A DNA stretch of 64,000 bases from NCBI RefSeq assembly GCF_018130065.1, contig NZ_JAFCME010000008.1, positions 124,001-188,000 on the forward strand. The letters run 5' to 3'. A program made the translations under genes and the position numbers. Each line of letters starts with the position of its first letter. Position 1 is the stretch's first letter. Below the pieces are notes generated by a model. The model had not been told where the DNA came from. It did no database searches and saw only the letters and a program-made list of their open reading frames with translations. Below, piece by piece: positions 7,576 through 16,568 of this stretch. This DNA is from Bradyrhizobium sp. AUGA SZCCT0158 (GTDB taxonomy: Bacteria > Pseudomonadota > Alphaproteobacteria > Rhizobiales > Xanthobacteraceae).

Positions 7576-8616
7576 ATGGCCAGAACCCAGCCGACTCCAT
7601 CCCTGCGCCCGACCATCCGCGATGTCGCCGCGCAAGCCGGCGTGTCGGTCTCTAGCGTCAGCCGGGTGTTGAACCGCGAGCCGCATACGAGTCCTGAACT
7701 GCACGCCCGGATCATGCGCGTGGTGGACCGACTCGGGTTCGAGCCACATTCCGCCGCGCAGGCGCTGCGCTCGCGCGCGAGCAACACGATCGGCTGCATG
7801 GTCTCGGATATCTCCAACCCGCTCTACAGCGAGATGGTCAACGCCGCGGAAGAGGAATTGCAACGCGCCGGCTACGTCCTGATGCTCGGCGCAACCCGGC
7901 ACGCCGAGGAACGCGAGACCGCTTTCATATCCGCGGTGCGCCGGCGGCGGATGGATGGATTGCTGCTGTTCGCCGGAGACAACACTCACAAGGATTTCAC
8001 CAGCGCGCTGGCCACGCTCGACCTGCCCTGTGTCGGGATCGACCGCGAGGTGCCGGGCGCGCCGTCGGTGCGCGCCGATCATCGCGGCGGCGGCTTTGAG
8101 GTGACGCGCTATCTCATCGGCCTCGGCCATCGCCGTATCGCACTGCTGACCGGGCCTGCGGCGGTGCTGCCGAGTACGGAGCGGGTAGCCGGATATCGGC
8201 AGGCGCATATTGAATCCGGACTTGATGTCGATCTCGATCTCGTGCGCCCCCAGGTGCACGGCTCGGGCATCGCCTTCAGCGACGTCTGCCAGTTGCTGCA
8301 GGGTCCTGCGCCGCCCACCGCTGTTATCACGCTGGGAACGCATATGCTCGCAAGCGTGATGGACGCGTTCGCCAGCAACGGCATTCGCTATCCGAGCGAC
8401 ATCTCGCTGGTGTGTATCGGCGACACGGATCTGGCCCGGCACGCGACGCCGGCAATCAGCACGCTGACATGGGACTTGAGCGAAATCGGCAGGATCGCCG
8501 CAAAAACCCTGCTTGAGCGGGTGCGCGACGGCGATCAGGCCCAGGACACGAGGCCGATTTATCTGCCGACCCGATTCATCCTTCGACATTCCTGCGCTGA
8601 GCCGCGCGCCAAATGA
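7576..8616 (+). CDS. LacI-family transcriptional regulator
   Basis: A 346-residue regulator with the LacI helix-turn-helix and hinge at the N-terminus (TIRDVAAQAGVSVSSVSRVL, then LGFEPHSAAQALRSR) and a periplasmic-binding-protein-like sensor domain (NTIGCMVSDISNPLYSEM onward; ending with DISLVCIGDTDLARHATPAI). It is divergent from the SDR gene, with two operator-like sites in between, and a carboxylate-type receptor follows downstream. The ligand is not predictable. The ATG at 7576 is placed just before the HTH; the frame is open further upstream without a better start. Confidence 0.9.
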   Translation: MARTQPTPSLRPTIRDVAAQAGVSVSSVSRVLNREPHTSPELHARIMRVVDRLGFEPHSAAQALRSRASNTIGCMVSDISNPLYSEMVNAAEEELQRAGYVLMLGATRHAEERETAFISAVRRRRMDGLLLFAGDNTHKDFTSALATLDLPCVGIDREVPGAPSVRADHRGGGFEVTRYLIGLGHRRIALLTGPAAVLPSTERVAGYRQAHIESGLDVDLDLVRPQVHGSGIAFSDVCQLLQGPAPPTAVITLGTHMLASVMDAFASNGIRYPSDISLVCIGDTDLARHATPAISTLTWDLSEIGRIAAKTLLERVRDGDQAQDTRPIYLPTRFILRHSCAEPRAK

Positions 8617-8697
8617 TTTGAGAATCTACCCTGCCTACCTACCTGTTCTGGCGACCATCAAAAAAAGAAAACACCGGGAAACCCAAGGGAGTTGCGT

Positions 8698-9666
8698 ATG
8701 AAGTTCCGCGTAATGCTGCTGACATTGCTGACGTTCGTATTGGCCATTTGTGCGGCACGAGCCGAAGATGCGTCGGACTACCCCTCCAGAAAAATCAAGA
8801 TGCTGCTGCCGTTCGCGGCCGGTGGCGGCGGTGACGTGATCGGCCGGCTGCTGGCCGACAAGATGGGCAAGCGCCTGGGGCAGACCATTTTCGTCGAAAA
8901 CCGCACGGGGGCGGCCGGCACCATCGGCACGCAGATGGTCGCGACCTCACCGGCGGACGGTTACACCATCATGATCGGCGGCATGACCACCCACGTCCTT
9001 GCGCCCGCGTCCTATGCGAACCTGTCCTATGACCCGATCAAGGATTTCGCGGTCATCGGCCGCATCGGAACGTCGGCGATCCTGGTGGTGGCCTCGAAGA
9101 ATTTTCCGGCCAACGACCTGCGCGGCCTGATCGCGATGGCGAAAAAGGGCGACCAGATCCAGTACGGCACTTGGGGCGTCGGCTCGACCGGACATTTCTG
9201 CGCGGAGATCCTGTCGCAGAAGGCCGGCATCAAGCTCGAACACGTCCCGTTCAGCGGCGCGGCCAAGCTTGCCAATGACATGATCGGTGGCCACATCTCG
9301 CTCGGCACGCTGGACATGGCGACGGCGACGCCGCTGGTGAAGGATGGGAAATTAAAGGCGCTGGGCACGTGCGGGGATCGCTCGCCAAGCCTGCCTGAAG
9401 TCGCAAGCTACAAGGACCAGGGGATCGATTTTGAGCGCAGCCTGTCCTGGGTCATGTACGCGCCCACCGGCATTCCCGACATCGCCGCGAAGAAGCTTTC
9501 AGCAGCACTGCAGGAGTCGATCGCCGAAGTGGACATGACCGAAAGGCTGCTCGCGCTCGGCGTCACCGCGGACTTCATCCCTGGAGACCGGCAGCGCGAC
9601 ATCAATTTGCGCGACATCGAGGCCTGGAAGGTGGTCGCCAGAGAAGCCAAAATCGAGATCAAGTGA
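8698..9666 (+). CDS. Tripartite tricarboxylate transporter (Bug-family) substrate-binding protein
   Basis: A 322-residue secreted receptor: Sec signal peptide through AICAARAED, then the Bug-family signature YPSRKIKMLLPFAAGGGGDVIGR and GAAGTIGTQMVATSPADGYT. Bug proteins are periplasmic receptors for carboxylates and other small acids. No TctA/TctB membrane partners are nearby, as is usual for orphan Bug genes, so it must share a permease or act as a sensor. AAGGGAG precedes the ATG at 8698. It follows the LacI gene by 81 bases and may be in its regulon. Confidence 0.9.
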   Translation: MKFRVMLLTLLTFVLAICAARAEDASDYPSRKIKMLLPFAAGGGGDVIGRLLADKMGKRLGQTIFVENRTGAAGTIGTQMVATSPADGYTIMIGGMTTHVLAPASYANLSYDPIKDFAVIGRIGTSAILVVASKNFPANDLRGLIAMAKKGDQIQYGTWGVGSTGHFCAEILSQKAGIKLEHVPFSGAAKLANDMIGGHISLGTLDMATATPLVKDGKLKALGTCGDRSPSLPEVASYKDQGIDFERSLSWVMYAPTGIPDIAAKKLSAALQESIAEVDMTERLLALGVTADFIPGDRQRDINLRDIEAWKVVAREAKIEIK

Positions 9667-9716
9667 ACGCGCGGGCGATCCGGCCGAATTGCCGGCACGC
9701 CGCGCCCGAAGCAGGT

Positions 9717-10940
9717 TCAGTTTTTCTTGCCGAACAGCACCGGAAGCTGGCGCGGGCCACGCACCGTGCCTTCCGACCAGGTGACCTTGCCGGCCGGATC
9801 GAGCTTGAAATCCGGAATCCGCTTCAGCCATTCCTCGATCGCGACCGTCATTTCCATGCGCGCGAGGTTGGAGCCGACGCAGCGGTGGATGCCGAGACCG
9901 AACGCGGCATGGCGGTTTTCCTTGCGGTCGATCACCACCTTGTCGGCATCGGGGAACATCGCGGGATCGCGGTTGGCCGCCGGGAACGACAGCAGCACCA
10001 TGTTGCCCGGCTTAACCGGGCAGCCGCTGATGGTGGTTTCCTTCATCACTTCGCGCGCCATCGTGACCGGCGAATAGGCCCGCAGAAACTCCTCGATCGC
10101 GCTCGGCATCAATTCGGGCTCCGCGATCAGCCGGTCGCGGTCCGCGGGCGTATTCGCCAGATGCCACAGCGATGAGCCGATCGCGCTCCAGGTGGTGTCG
10201 ATGCCGGCAATCAGCAGCAGGCGCAGCGAACCCAGCACCTGGGAATCTTCCAGCGGATTGCCGTCCTTGTCCTTGGCCTTCATCAGGGTCGAGATCAGAT
10301 CGTCGGTCGGATGCGCCTTGCGATGCTCGATATGGCCGGTGAAATACGCGGTCATCTCCTGCACCGCCTGCACCAGCATGCTCTCGTTCTTGATGCTGAG
10401 CTCGAGGATCATGTGGATCCATTTGACGAAGAGATCGCCATCCTTCTCGGGAATGCCGAGCATGTGGGCGATGGCGCGCACCGGAACATGCTTGGTGTAG
10501 CGCGCCGCGGCGTCGCATTGACCGTCTTCGATGAATTCGTCGATCAGCTCGTTGCAGATGGCGCGGACCCGCGGCTCCAGTTTCGTCATCGCGTCCGGCG
10601 TGAACGGCGGCAGCAGCAATTGCTTGGCGGGCTTGTGCTCGGGCGGATCTGACGTGATCGGAGGCGCGGCGTTGCGCTGCACTTCCGGCCGCACGTCGCG
10701 CACGATGACGCGCCGCGAGGAGAAATGCTCGGTGTCGTAGGCGATCTCCTTCACCGCTTGATAGGTGGTTGGCAGATAGCAGCCAAGGAAACGCTTGGTG
10801 TGCACGACAGGGCATTCGCTGCGCAACTCGTCCCAGATCGGAAACGGATTCTCGGTCCAGCGCGGATCGGTATGATCGAAATCGTTGACCCAGTCGGTGA
10901 CCGGAGGATGTTCGGGCATCATGCTGACGGAATCGGACAT
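9717..10940 (-). CDS. Cytochrome P450
   Basis: A 407-residue soluble bacterial P450. Visible marks are the I-helix oxygen-activation motif AGIDTT, the K-helix ExxR (EEFLR) and the heme-thiolate loop FGLGIHRCVG with the axial cysteine. It monooxygenates an unknown, probably hydrophobic, substrate using electrons from a ferredoxin; a ferredoxin gene lies immediately upstream on the same strand. No ferredoxin reductase is present in the window. The gene converges with the Bug receptor gene over about 50 bases. Confidence 0.95.
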   Translation of the reverse strand: MSDSVSMMPEHPPVTDWVNDFDHTDPRWTENPFPIWDELRSECPVVHTKRFLGCYLPTTYQAVKEIAYDTEHFSSRRVIVRDVRPEVQRNAAPPITSDPPEHKPAKQLLLPPFTPDAMTKLEPRVRAICNELIDEFIEDGQCDAAARYTKHVPVRAIAHMLGIPEKDGDLFVKWIHMILELSIKNESMLVQAVQEMTAYFTGHIEHRKAHPTDDLISTLMKAKDKDGNPLEDSQVLGSLRLLLIAGIDTTWSAIGSSLWHLANTPADRDRLIAEPELMPSAIEEFLRAYSPVTMAREVMKETTISGCPVKPGNMVLLSFPAANRDPAMFPDADKVVIDRKENRHAAFGLGIHRCVGSNLARMEMTVAIEEWLKRIPDFKLDPAGKVTWSEGTVRGPRQLPVLFGKKN

Positions 10941-11004
10941 CGCGCAAATTCCTTTTGCTTGGTTCGTTCAGGACGAGCTTGATTTCAGGACCGGACTATC
11001 GCCG

Positions 11005-11214
11005 CTATTCTTCCTGCACTTCGATCGCGATTTCGGGGCAATTGGTCTGGGCGAGCCAGGCCTTGTCTTCCATGCCCGCGGGGACCGAACCGTCGCCGAC
11101 TTCATGGGCATTGCCGAATTCGTCGAGCTCGAACAGTTCCGGCGCCAGCGACTTGCAGCGTGCGTGTCCCTGACATTTGTCCTGGTCGACGCGGATCTTC
11201 AGCTTTCCCGACAT
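11005..11214 (-). CDS. Ferredoxin of the P450-partner type ([3Fe-4S]-like)
   Basis: A 69-residue acidic ferredoxin. Cluster ligands are Cys14, Cys20 and Cys59 (CQGHARC and NCPE); the position that is cysteine in [4Fe-4S] proteins is His17. This Cys-x2-His-x2-Cys pattern is known from ferredoxins encoded beside P450 genes in Rhodopseudomonas and actinobacteria. It lies 64 bases upstream of the P450 on the same strand, so it is the likely electron donor. A candidate TetR-operator region sits upstream of it. Confidence 0.92.
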   Translation of the reverse strand: MSGKLKIRVDQDKCQGHARCKSLAPELFELDEFGNAHEVGDGSVPAGMEDKAWLAQTNCPEIAIEVQEE

Positions 11215-11310
11215 GCGAGCGCTCCTTCAAGCCGCGCGCGCTCGAGTGGCGCGTCGCATTTCCTCATGTTGATTTGGGCGCTGCCGGCCGCGGCCGGTCC
11301 GCCTCTTCAA

Positions 11311-11373
11311 GTTATATCCTATTACATTATCGTCGCGATTGTGCTGTCAAGCGGAAAGTTATAGATCATTACA
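11311..11373. promoter_or_regulatory. Divergent TetR-ferredoxin promoter region with two direct repeats
   Basis: GTTATA-N4-ATTACA occurs at 11311-11326 and again at 11358-11373, 47 bases apart and in the same orientation. The second copy ends five bases before the TetR start codon. The region is conspicuously AT-rich in a GC-rich neighbourhood. These are plausible operator sites for the adjacent TetR protein. Confidence 0.45.
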
Positions 11374-11377
11374 CTGA

Positions 11378-12016
11378 ATGCCGCCTCGCCCCGCACGTAA
11401 AGCGCTCAACACCTATCACCATGGGGATCTCCGCGATGCCCTGGTTCAGGCCGCGCTCGGGGAAGTGGAACTCGGCGGCCCCGAAGCGATCAGCATCAGT
11501 GCGCTGGCCAAGAGGCTCGGCGTCTCGCAGCCGGCTCCCTACAAGCATTTTGCCGACCGCGAGAGCCTGCTCACGGCGGTAACGGCCGAAGCCTTCCGCC
11601 AGTTCAACGCCATCCTGCGCGAGTCGATCGGAAAACCCTCCAGGCGTTCGAAACTTTCGCGCCTGGCGCAAGCCACATTGGATTTCGGTCTACGCCGCAA
11701 CGGCGTCTACCGCCTGATGTTCGCCTCACGGATCATGGCATGCGCACCCAAGGGCAGCGAGCTGCACGTCGCCGCGATGGAAACCTTCGAGCTGCTGCTG
11801 GAATCCCTCGAAGCGCCCGCGGTCGGATTGCTGCGCGAACGCAGCGCCCTGCAAATCTGGGCCGCGCTGCACGGCGTGGTCATGCTGGCCGAACAGGGAC
11901 TTCTCACCGGCCAACTTGCCAATGTCAGCCGGGAAGAACTGGTCGAAGATATCGTCGAGCAGACCAAACTGGCGCTGGCGGTGGCCATCAAGGCGGCGGA
12001 TAAGAACGGCCGATAA
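11378..12016 (+). CDS. TetR/AcrR-family transcriptional regulator
   Basis: A 212-residue regulator. The N-terminal HTH is clear (LRDALVQAALGEV, then ISALAKRLGVSQPAPYKHFADRESLL); the C-terminal ligand domain has the FGLRRNGVYRLMFAS block seen in TetR_C_13/WHG-type members. It is divergent from the ferredoxin-P450 pair, the usual arrangement for a local repressor whose ligand is the P450 substrate. The ATG at 11378 directly follows one of the two repeats. Confidence 0.88.
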   Translation: MPPRPARKALNTYHHGDLRDALVQAALGEVELGGPEAISISALAKRLGVSQPAPYKHFADRESLLTAVTAEAFRQFNAILRESIGKPSRRSKLSRLAQATLDFGLRRNGVYRLMFASRIMACAPKGSELHVAAMETFELLLESLEAPAVGLLRERSALQIWAALHGVVMLAEQGLLTGQLANVSREELVEDIVEQTKLALAVAIKAADKNGR

Positions 12017-12134
12017 GGCTCACCCGGTCCTCATGGTGCGGCGTCCGCAAATCCGTTATCATGGGGCTTGCGTAGCTGTTGCCGGAAAAGCGGCTGCCCT
12101 GGATGCGAGTGGGCCGGTGCAAGTTCGATTGAAA

Positions 12135-13043
12135 ATGAGATTTGCGCACACCCGGCCGGCGCGAACCGGCCTGCGGCTGGCACTCGGGATATTGCTGTCG
12201 CTTTGCTGGTCCGGGCTCGCGTCTGGCAAGGACAATGGCGAGGATGAAGATGAGCCGGCCAAGCCGAAGCCGGTATTGCCGAACATCTATCTCGACTTGC
12301 GGACGATCTACACCACCCTGCCGGCAGGTACGCTCTCGATCGGCTTCAACGCGCCGCCACTATTGTCGACGCTGTCGAACCTGACATCGCTCGGGACCTT
12401 GTCCTCCCCGGCCAGCCGAAGCATCAACCTCGACATTCCCGTGACGGTCGATGTCAACGATTGGCTGTCGGTCTATGGTGGCGTCAGCGGCGCTTCGTCC
12501 CAATCGGGCAGCCTGCCCTGGTCGTCGTTCGATATCTACGGTTTTACCGTCGGATTTCAGGCCGACCTCTATCAGCAAAACGGCGGCATGTTTCCAACGG
12601 TGACGATACAAAGCAACGCATCGCGATCGATTTCCGACGCGCCATTGGCCACGACCTCCTACAATACGATCCTCGAATTCGGCTACGCGCTGAACCCGGA
12701 CGAAACGCGGGGACTGCTCGCCGGCGCGCAATACACAAAGATCATCGTCGATTCCATATTCGCTGAAGTGAAGCCTGGCTATGTCGGCTATCTCGGCGGC
12801 TACTATCAGTGGGACAACAACTGGAAGCTGACCGGCCGCTTCGGCGTGCAATCGTTCGGCGGCGCGCAGCTTCTCAATCTCACGCCGTTCCCGGCCTTCA
12901 CCCAGCCGATCGTACGGCTCGATCTCGACCGCATGGACGACGACGACAACCGCCTGTTCGGCGTCACCGCGCAGATCGCCTGGACGCCGAAGCCGTCCTA
13001 TCAGCTGACGGTGAGGACGCCGCTCTATGCGATCAAGAATTAA
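12135..13043 (+). CDS. Outer-membrane beta-barrel-like protein of unknown function
   Basis: A 302-residue protein with a Sec signal peptide (LALGILLSLCWSGLASG) followed by a very acidic and lysine-rich short segment and then alternating hydrophobic strands rich in aromatic and glycine residues (GYVGYLGGYYQWDNNW, ending in YQLTVRTPLYAIKN). This is the look of an outer-membrane barrel. It is probably a channel or structural barrel; no specific family is recognised. The ATG at 12135 is chosen because it begins a normal signal peptide. An SDR gene follows by 69 bases. Confidence 0.7.
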   Translation: MRFAHTRPARTGLRLALGILLSLCWSGLASGKDNGEDEDEPAKPKPVLPNIYLDLRTIYTTLPAGTLSIGFNAPPLLSTLSNLTSLGTLSSPASRSINLDIPVTVDVNDWLSVYGGVSGASSQSGSLPWSSFDIYGFTVGFQADLYQQNGGMFPTVTIQSNASRSISDAPLATTSYNTILEFGYALNPDETRGLLAGAQYTKIIVDSIFAEVKPGYVGYLGGYYQWDNNWKLTGRFGVQSFGGAQLLNLTPFPAFTQPIVRLDLDRMDDDDNRLFGVTAQIAWTPKPSYQLTVRTPLYAIKN

Positions 13044-13112
13044 GGCGCGTTCCGGCACCCGCGGATGCCGCCCCCGATCACACTGACACATTCACATCCA
13101 GGAGAAGACATC

Positions 13113-13937
13113 ATGACATCCAGCGACGGCGCACGGACGCTCGAAGGCAAGGTTGCATTGGTCACCGGCGCGGGCCGCGGGCTCGGCCGCGCTTTCGCGG
13201 AAAAACTGGCTGCGATGGGCGCCAACGTCGCGATCCACGGCATGCGCGAGAACGGACCGGCCGAATATGGCGAGGGATCGACGCTGACCGCAGTCGCGGA
13301 AGATGTCGCCAAGGCGCATGGCGTACGCACCGTTCGCGTGCTCGGTGATCTCACGCAAGGCGTCGACATCGCCCGCGTGGTCGAGACCACGACGCGCGAA
13401 CTGGGGCCGATCGATATCCTTGTCCACAATGCCGGCGGCGACATCGCCGCCAAGGGCGGCAAGCCGGATCCGAACGACGCCATCACGATCAAGGAAGAGG
13501 ACGTGCGCGCGGTGCTGGATCGCAACCTGCTCAGCACGATCCTGACCTGCCAGGCGGTAGCGCAGGAGATGATGAAACGGCGCCAGGGCCGCATCGTCAC
13601 CGTCGGTTCGGTCGCGGCCTTCAAGGGCCGCACCAAAGGCTCGATCTACGCCGTCGCCAAGGCCGGCATGACGCATTACACGCGCTGCCTCGCCGACCAG
13701 CTGCGCGCCTACGACATCAATGTGAACTGCATCGCGCCGGGCGACACCCGCACCGGCCGCTTCATGGGCACGCGCGCGGTCGACCAAAATCGTCTGGTCG
13801 AAACCGGCACGCTCGACCGCATCGCCACCGTCGATGAAGTCGCGCGCGTCGTCGAAATGTTCGCTGGCCCGATGGGGGCGTTCGTCTCAGGACAGGTGCT
13901 GCGCGTCGACGGCGCCGGGCAGTGCTGGGCGGCCTGA
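13113..13937 (+). CDS. SDR-family oxidoreductase
   Basis: A 274-residue short-chain dehydrogenase with TGAGRGLG for nucleotide binding, HNAGGD, the catalytic Ser in GSVAAFKGR and Tyr-Lys in YAVAKAG. A good AGGAG site precedes the ATG at 13113. It stands downstream of the barrel gene on the same strand. Its last 51 bases are overlapped on the opposite strand by a small gene. Substrate unknown. Confidence 0.88.
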   Translation: MTSSDGARTLEGKVALVTGAGRGLGRAFAEKLAAMGANVAIHGMRENGPAEYGEGSTLTAVAEDVAKAHGVRTVRVLGDLTQGVDIARVVETTTRELGPIDILVHNAGGDIAAKGGKPDPNDAITIKEEDVRAVLDRNLLSTILTCQAVAQEMMKRRQGRIVTVGSVAAFKGRTKGSIYAVAKAGMTHYTRCLADQLRAYDINVNCIAPGDTRTGRFMGTRAVDQNRLVETGTLDRIATVDEVARVVEMFAGPMGAFVSGQVLRVDGAGQCWAA

Positions 13938-14120
13938 CACCCGCTCTCTCAACTGGTCAAATTCGCCGGAATGGTAGGTGGCGCCGTCAGGCGTCACGAT
14001 TTCGACGTCCCAGCAGCCGTCCGATATCAGTTCGTCGGCCTTTTTCATCGCGGCCAACACCGACTCCCGCCGCAAGGTCACGGTTCCCGATGTATCGAGC
14101 GCGGTAATGAGAAATACCAT
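13887..14120 (-). CDS. Small hypothetical protein
   Basis: A 77-residue protein starting at an ATG (14120) with GGAG at suitable distance. It has alternating short strands and helices (FLITALDTSGTVTLRRESVL, then VEIVTPDGATYHSGEFDQL) and no signal peptide. Codon usage and the ribosome-binding site support a real gene. Its 3' end overlaps the SDR gene tail-to-tail by 51 bases. I recall similar short proteins of unknown role in Bradyrhizobium. Confidence 0.6.
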   Translation of the reverse strand: MVFLITALDTSGTVTLRRESVLAAMKKADELISDGCWDVEIVTPDGATYHSGEFDQLRERVSGRPALPGAVDAQHLS

Positions 14121-14314
14121 GGGCGGCTCCTGTTTCGGATTCGCACCAGTGTGGCTGGGAATACGGCCGGGTCAAGCGGCATGAATTGGAGGCCAGGAGA
14201 AGAAAAACCTACCCCGGAACGGCAGCGGGAAAGGGGCTTCCACGTTCTGGCCGCAGATTGCATACCGCTACCCTTGCTTCCGGGCCGAACTGGGCGACAT
14301 TAGGGGCTCGTTCA

Positions 14315-14548
14315 ATGGAAGCCGCCATGAGCTCGCCCGCCTTCGATCCCTTTGGAGAACTGGTCCCGACCGCCGATTCGGCGGCCGCGCCGGAGCGTGC
14401 GCCGAGCTGGCTGAAATCGGCCGGTGTCGGGCTGTTCTGGGGGCTGGTTGGCGTCATCGTGCTGGCGCGCGCGATGTACTTCGAACCGGGCGCTTTCAGC
14501 TTCGGGCAGGCCGTGGCGTGGGCACAGGGCCTGTTCGGGTTGCTCTAG
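14315..14548 (+). CDS. Small single-span membrane protein
   Basis: A 77-residue protein (73 if the ATG at 14327 is used) with a polar N-terminus and one clear transmembrane helix (VGLFWGLVGVIVLARAMYF), followed by a weakly hydrophobic tail. The inner ATG at 14327 has GGAAG upstream; the outer ATG at 14315 has only a weak AGGGG. Function unknown. It precedes the YeiH-family gene by 127 bases and is on the same strand. Confidence 0.6.
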   Translation: MEAAMSSPAFDPFGELVPTADSAAAPERAPSWLKSAGVGLFWGLVGVIVLARAMYFEPGAFSFGQAVAWAQGLFGLL

Positions 14549-14675
14549 GGGCACGCGATACGCCCGCCCCGGTTGAAGCGAGAAGAAAAATACTCTCCCC
14601 GCCTCGCTAAATCGAAAATTTATTGGTGAAGCCGAGCAGGCCGGCGCATAAACTGTTCTCCAAAACGGGGGGCAT

Positions 14676-15746
14676 GTGCCGCAACAAGACCACGAGACGG
14701 ACGGGATAAGGTCGGAACCAGGCGCGCTCGGCCGCAGCCTGGCCCTCATTCCCGGCATCGCAGTTTGCGGCGCGATCACCGCCGTTTCGCTTGGCGCCCA
14801 ACTGGTCGAAGAGCACATCTTCGCCCACCCCTATGTCGAAGCGCTCGTCATCGCGATCCTGCTCGGGATGGCGATTCGCACTGCCTGGCACCCCTCCGAG
14901 CGCTGGCGCTCCGGCATTGCCTTCAGCGCCAAACAGCTGCTCGAGGTCGCCGTCATGTTACTCGGCGCTTCCGTCAGCTTTGCCGCGATCGTGGCGTCCG
15001 GCTACCTTTTGGTCGCAGCGATCGTCGCTACCGTCATCATCATGCTGGCTGTCAGCTACGGCCTCAGCCGGATGCTCGGCCTGCCGACCAAAATGTCGAT
15101 CCTGATCGCCTGCGGCAATTCGATCTGCGGCAATTCGGCAATCGCCGCGGTGGCGCCCGTGATCGGCGCCGATGGCGACGATGTCGCCTCGTCGATCTCC
15201 TTCACCGCGATCCTCGGCGTCCTGATGGTGCTGGGCCTGCCGCTCCTGATCCCGTTGCTCGCGCTGTCCGCGACGCAATACGGCATTCTGGCGGGCCTTA
15301 CCGTCTATGCCGTTCCGCAGGTGCTGGCGGCGACCGTCCCCGCCGGTATCGTCGCCACGCAGATCGGCACGCTGGTGAAACTGGTGCGCGTGCTGATGCT
15401 GGGGCCGATCGTGGTCGGGCTCTCGCTCGTCGCCGCGCACCGCCGCAAGCGCCATGCCGACGCGACCAGGGCGGTTGCGATCAGCCCGTTCAAGCTGGTG
15501 CCGTGGTTCATCATCGGCTTTCTGGTGCTCGCCGCGCTGCGCTCGCTTCAGCTCGTACCTGACATCGCGGTCGCGCCGGTGACCAAAACCGCTGGTATCC
15601 TCACCGTGCTGTCGATGGCCGCCCTCGGGCTTGGTGTCGATGTGCGCGTTCTCTCAACGGTCGGCGGAAGGGTCACCGCCGCGGTCACGCTGTCGCTGCT
15701 CCTGCTGCTCGGCCTGAGCATCGGACTTGTGCATTTCTTCAGATGA
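14676..15746 (+). CDS. YeiH-family (UPF0324) putative sulfate exporter/permease
   Basis: A 356-residue polytopic inner-membrane protein with about ten hydrophobic segments. The diagnostic family block is ILIACGNSICGNSAIAAVAP near residues 145-165, followed by DDVASSISFTAILGVLMVLGLP. E. coli YeiH and relatives are annotated as putative sulfate exporters, mainly by association with sulfur and taurine metabolism. A GTG start at 14676 fits a GGGGGG site; the overlapping ATG at 14674 is in another frame. No partner genes adjoin it. Confidence 0.88.
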   Translation: MPQQDHETDGIRSEPGALGRSLALIPGIAVCGAITAVSLGAQLVEEHIFAHPYVEALVIAILLGMAIRTAWHPSERWRSGIAFSAKQLLEVAVMLLGASVSFAAIVASGYLLVAAIVATVIIMLAVSYGLSRMLGLPTKMSILIACGNSICGNSAIAAVAPVIGADGDDVASSISFTAILGVLMVLGLPLLIPLLALSATQYGILAGLTVYAVPQVLAATVPAGIVATQIGTLVKLVRVLMLGPIVVGLSLVAAHRRKRHADATRAVAISPFKLVPWFIIGFLVLAALRSLQLVPDIAVAPVTKTAGILTVLSMAALGLGVDVRVLSTVGGRVTAAVTLSLLLLLGLSIGLVHFFR

Positions 15747-16142
15747 GCGAACCGTCAGTGTGGCCTACGCCGCTCTCATTCCGCCCAATTGTGCAACAGC
15801 CGATCGATATCGCCGCCTGCGGTCACAACCAGCGTCACGATGTCCTTGCATGGCCGCATTCTACATAGCCATCCGGCGTTTCGTCTATCAGACTCCGACG
15901 CCGACGCACCTCGATGACGTCGTCGTTGACGCCGTCAGGCTATTTCTCGAAGGCTCAAAGTCCCTGATGCCTGAGCTTGTCGCATCCAAAAGCAAGCCCT
16001 GATCACAATGCGCGACTCGTTGGCGCAAGAACCGTCGGGACTCCGCGGAAATCATACCCACTCGGCGCTGAGGATGCCGCGGTACCCGAACGGCAGACCG
16101 CGACATGATCTCTTGCCCCTTATGATTGCCCCGACGGCTGCG
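15747..16142. other. Intergenic region without a supported gene
   Basis: 396 bases between two convergent genes. An open frame from the ATG at 15850 to 16002 would encode 50 residues but has no ribosome-binding site and no recognisable features. I see no strong hairpin, repeat or RNA gene here. Confidence 0.5.
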
Positions 16143-16520
16143 TCATTGCTCTTCCACTTCCTTGAACGCCTCCCGCGCGTTTCGGAAGGCATCGATTCCC
16201 GAAGGGATGCCGCAATAGACGGCGACCTGAAGCAGGATCTCCTTGATCTCGTCCTTTGTAAGCCCGTTCACGAGGGCCCCTTTTACGTGCAGCTTCAGTT
16301 CGTGGGGACGGCCCAGCGCACCGAGCATGGCCAGATTGACGATGCTGCGGGTACGACGGTCCAGACCCGGCCGCGTCCACAGAGCGCCCCAGCAAAATTC
16401 GGTCGACCATTCCGCCATCGTCCGGGTGAATTCATCGGCGCCGGCAATGGATTTGTTGACGTAATCCTCGCCGAGCACTTCCTTGCGAACCTTCAGGCCC
16501 TTGTCGAACAACTCAGTCAT
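16143..16520 (-). CDS. Carboxymuconolactone decarboxylase family protein (PcaC-like), copy 1
   Basis: A 125-residue CMD-fold protein of the PcaC size class, with the block RTRSIVNLAMLGALGRPHEL followed by HVKGALVNGLTKDEIKEILLQ and VYCGIPSGIDAFR. PcaC decarboxylates gamma-carboxymuconolactone, but relatives do other lactone or decarboxylation steps. AAAGGAA precedes the ATG at 16520. It follows the MmgE/PrpD gene by 48 bases on the same strand. A paralogue lies at 26557-26937 in the divergent arm of the same locus, so the pair belong to one pathway. Confidence 0.85.
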   Translation of the reverse strand: MTELFDKGLKVRKEVLGEDYVNKSIAGADEFTRTMAEWSTEFCWGALWTRPGLDRRTRSIVNLAMLGALGRPHELKLHVKGALVNGLTKDEIKEILLQVAVYCGIPSGIDAFRNAREAFKEVEEQ

Positions 16521-16568
16521 CGTTGGTTCCTTTCATTGTTTGAGAACTGTTTTTCAAGGCGGCGCGGC

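Noticed and set aside
9680..9694. Short CCGGC...GCCGG hairpin between convergent receptor and P450 genes as a terminator
   Set aside because: A five-base stem without a T tract is too weak to call in GC-rich DNA.
15850..16002. 50-codon open frame in the gap after the YeiH-family gene
   Set aside because: No ribosome-binding site, no recognisable composition or family, and short enough to arise by chance.
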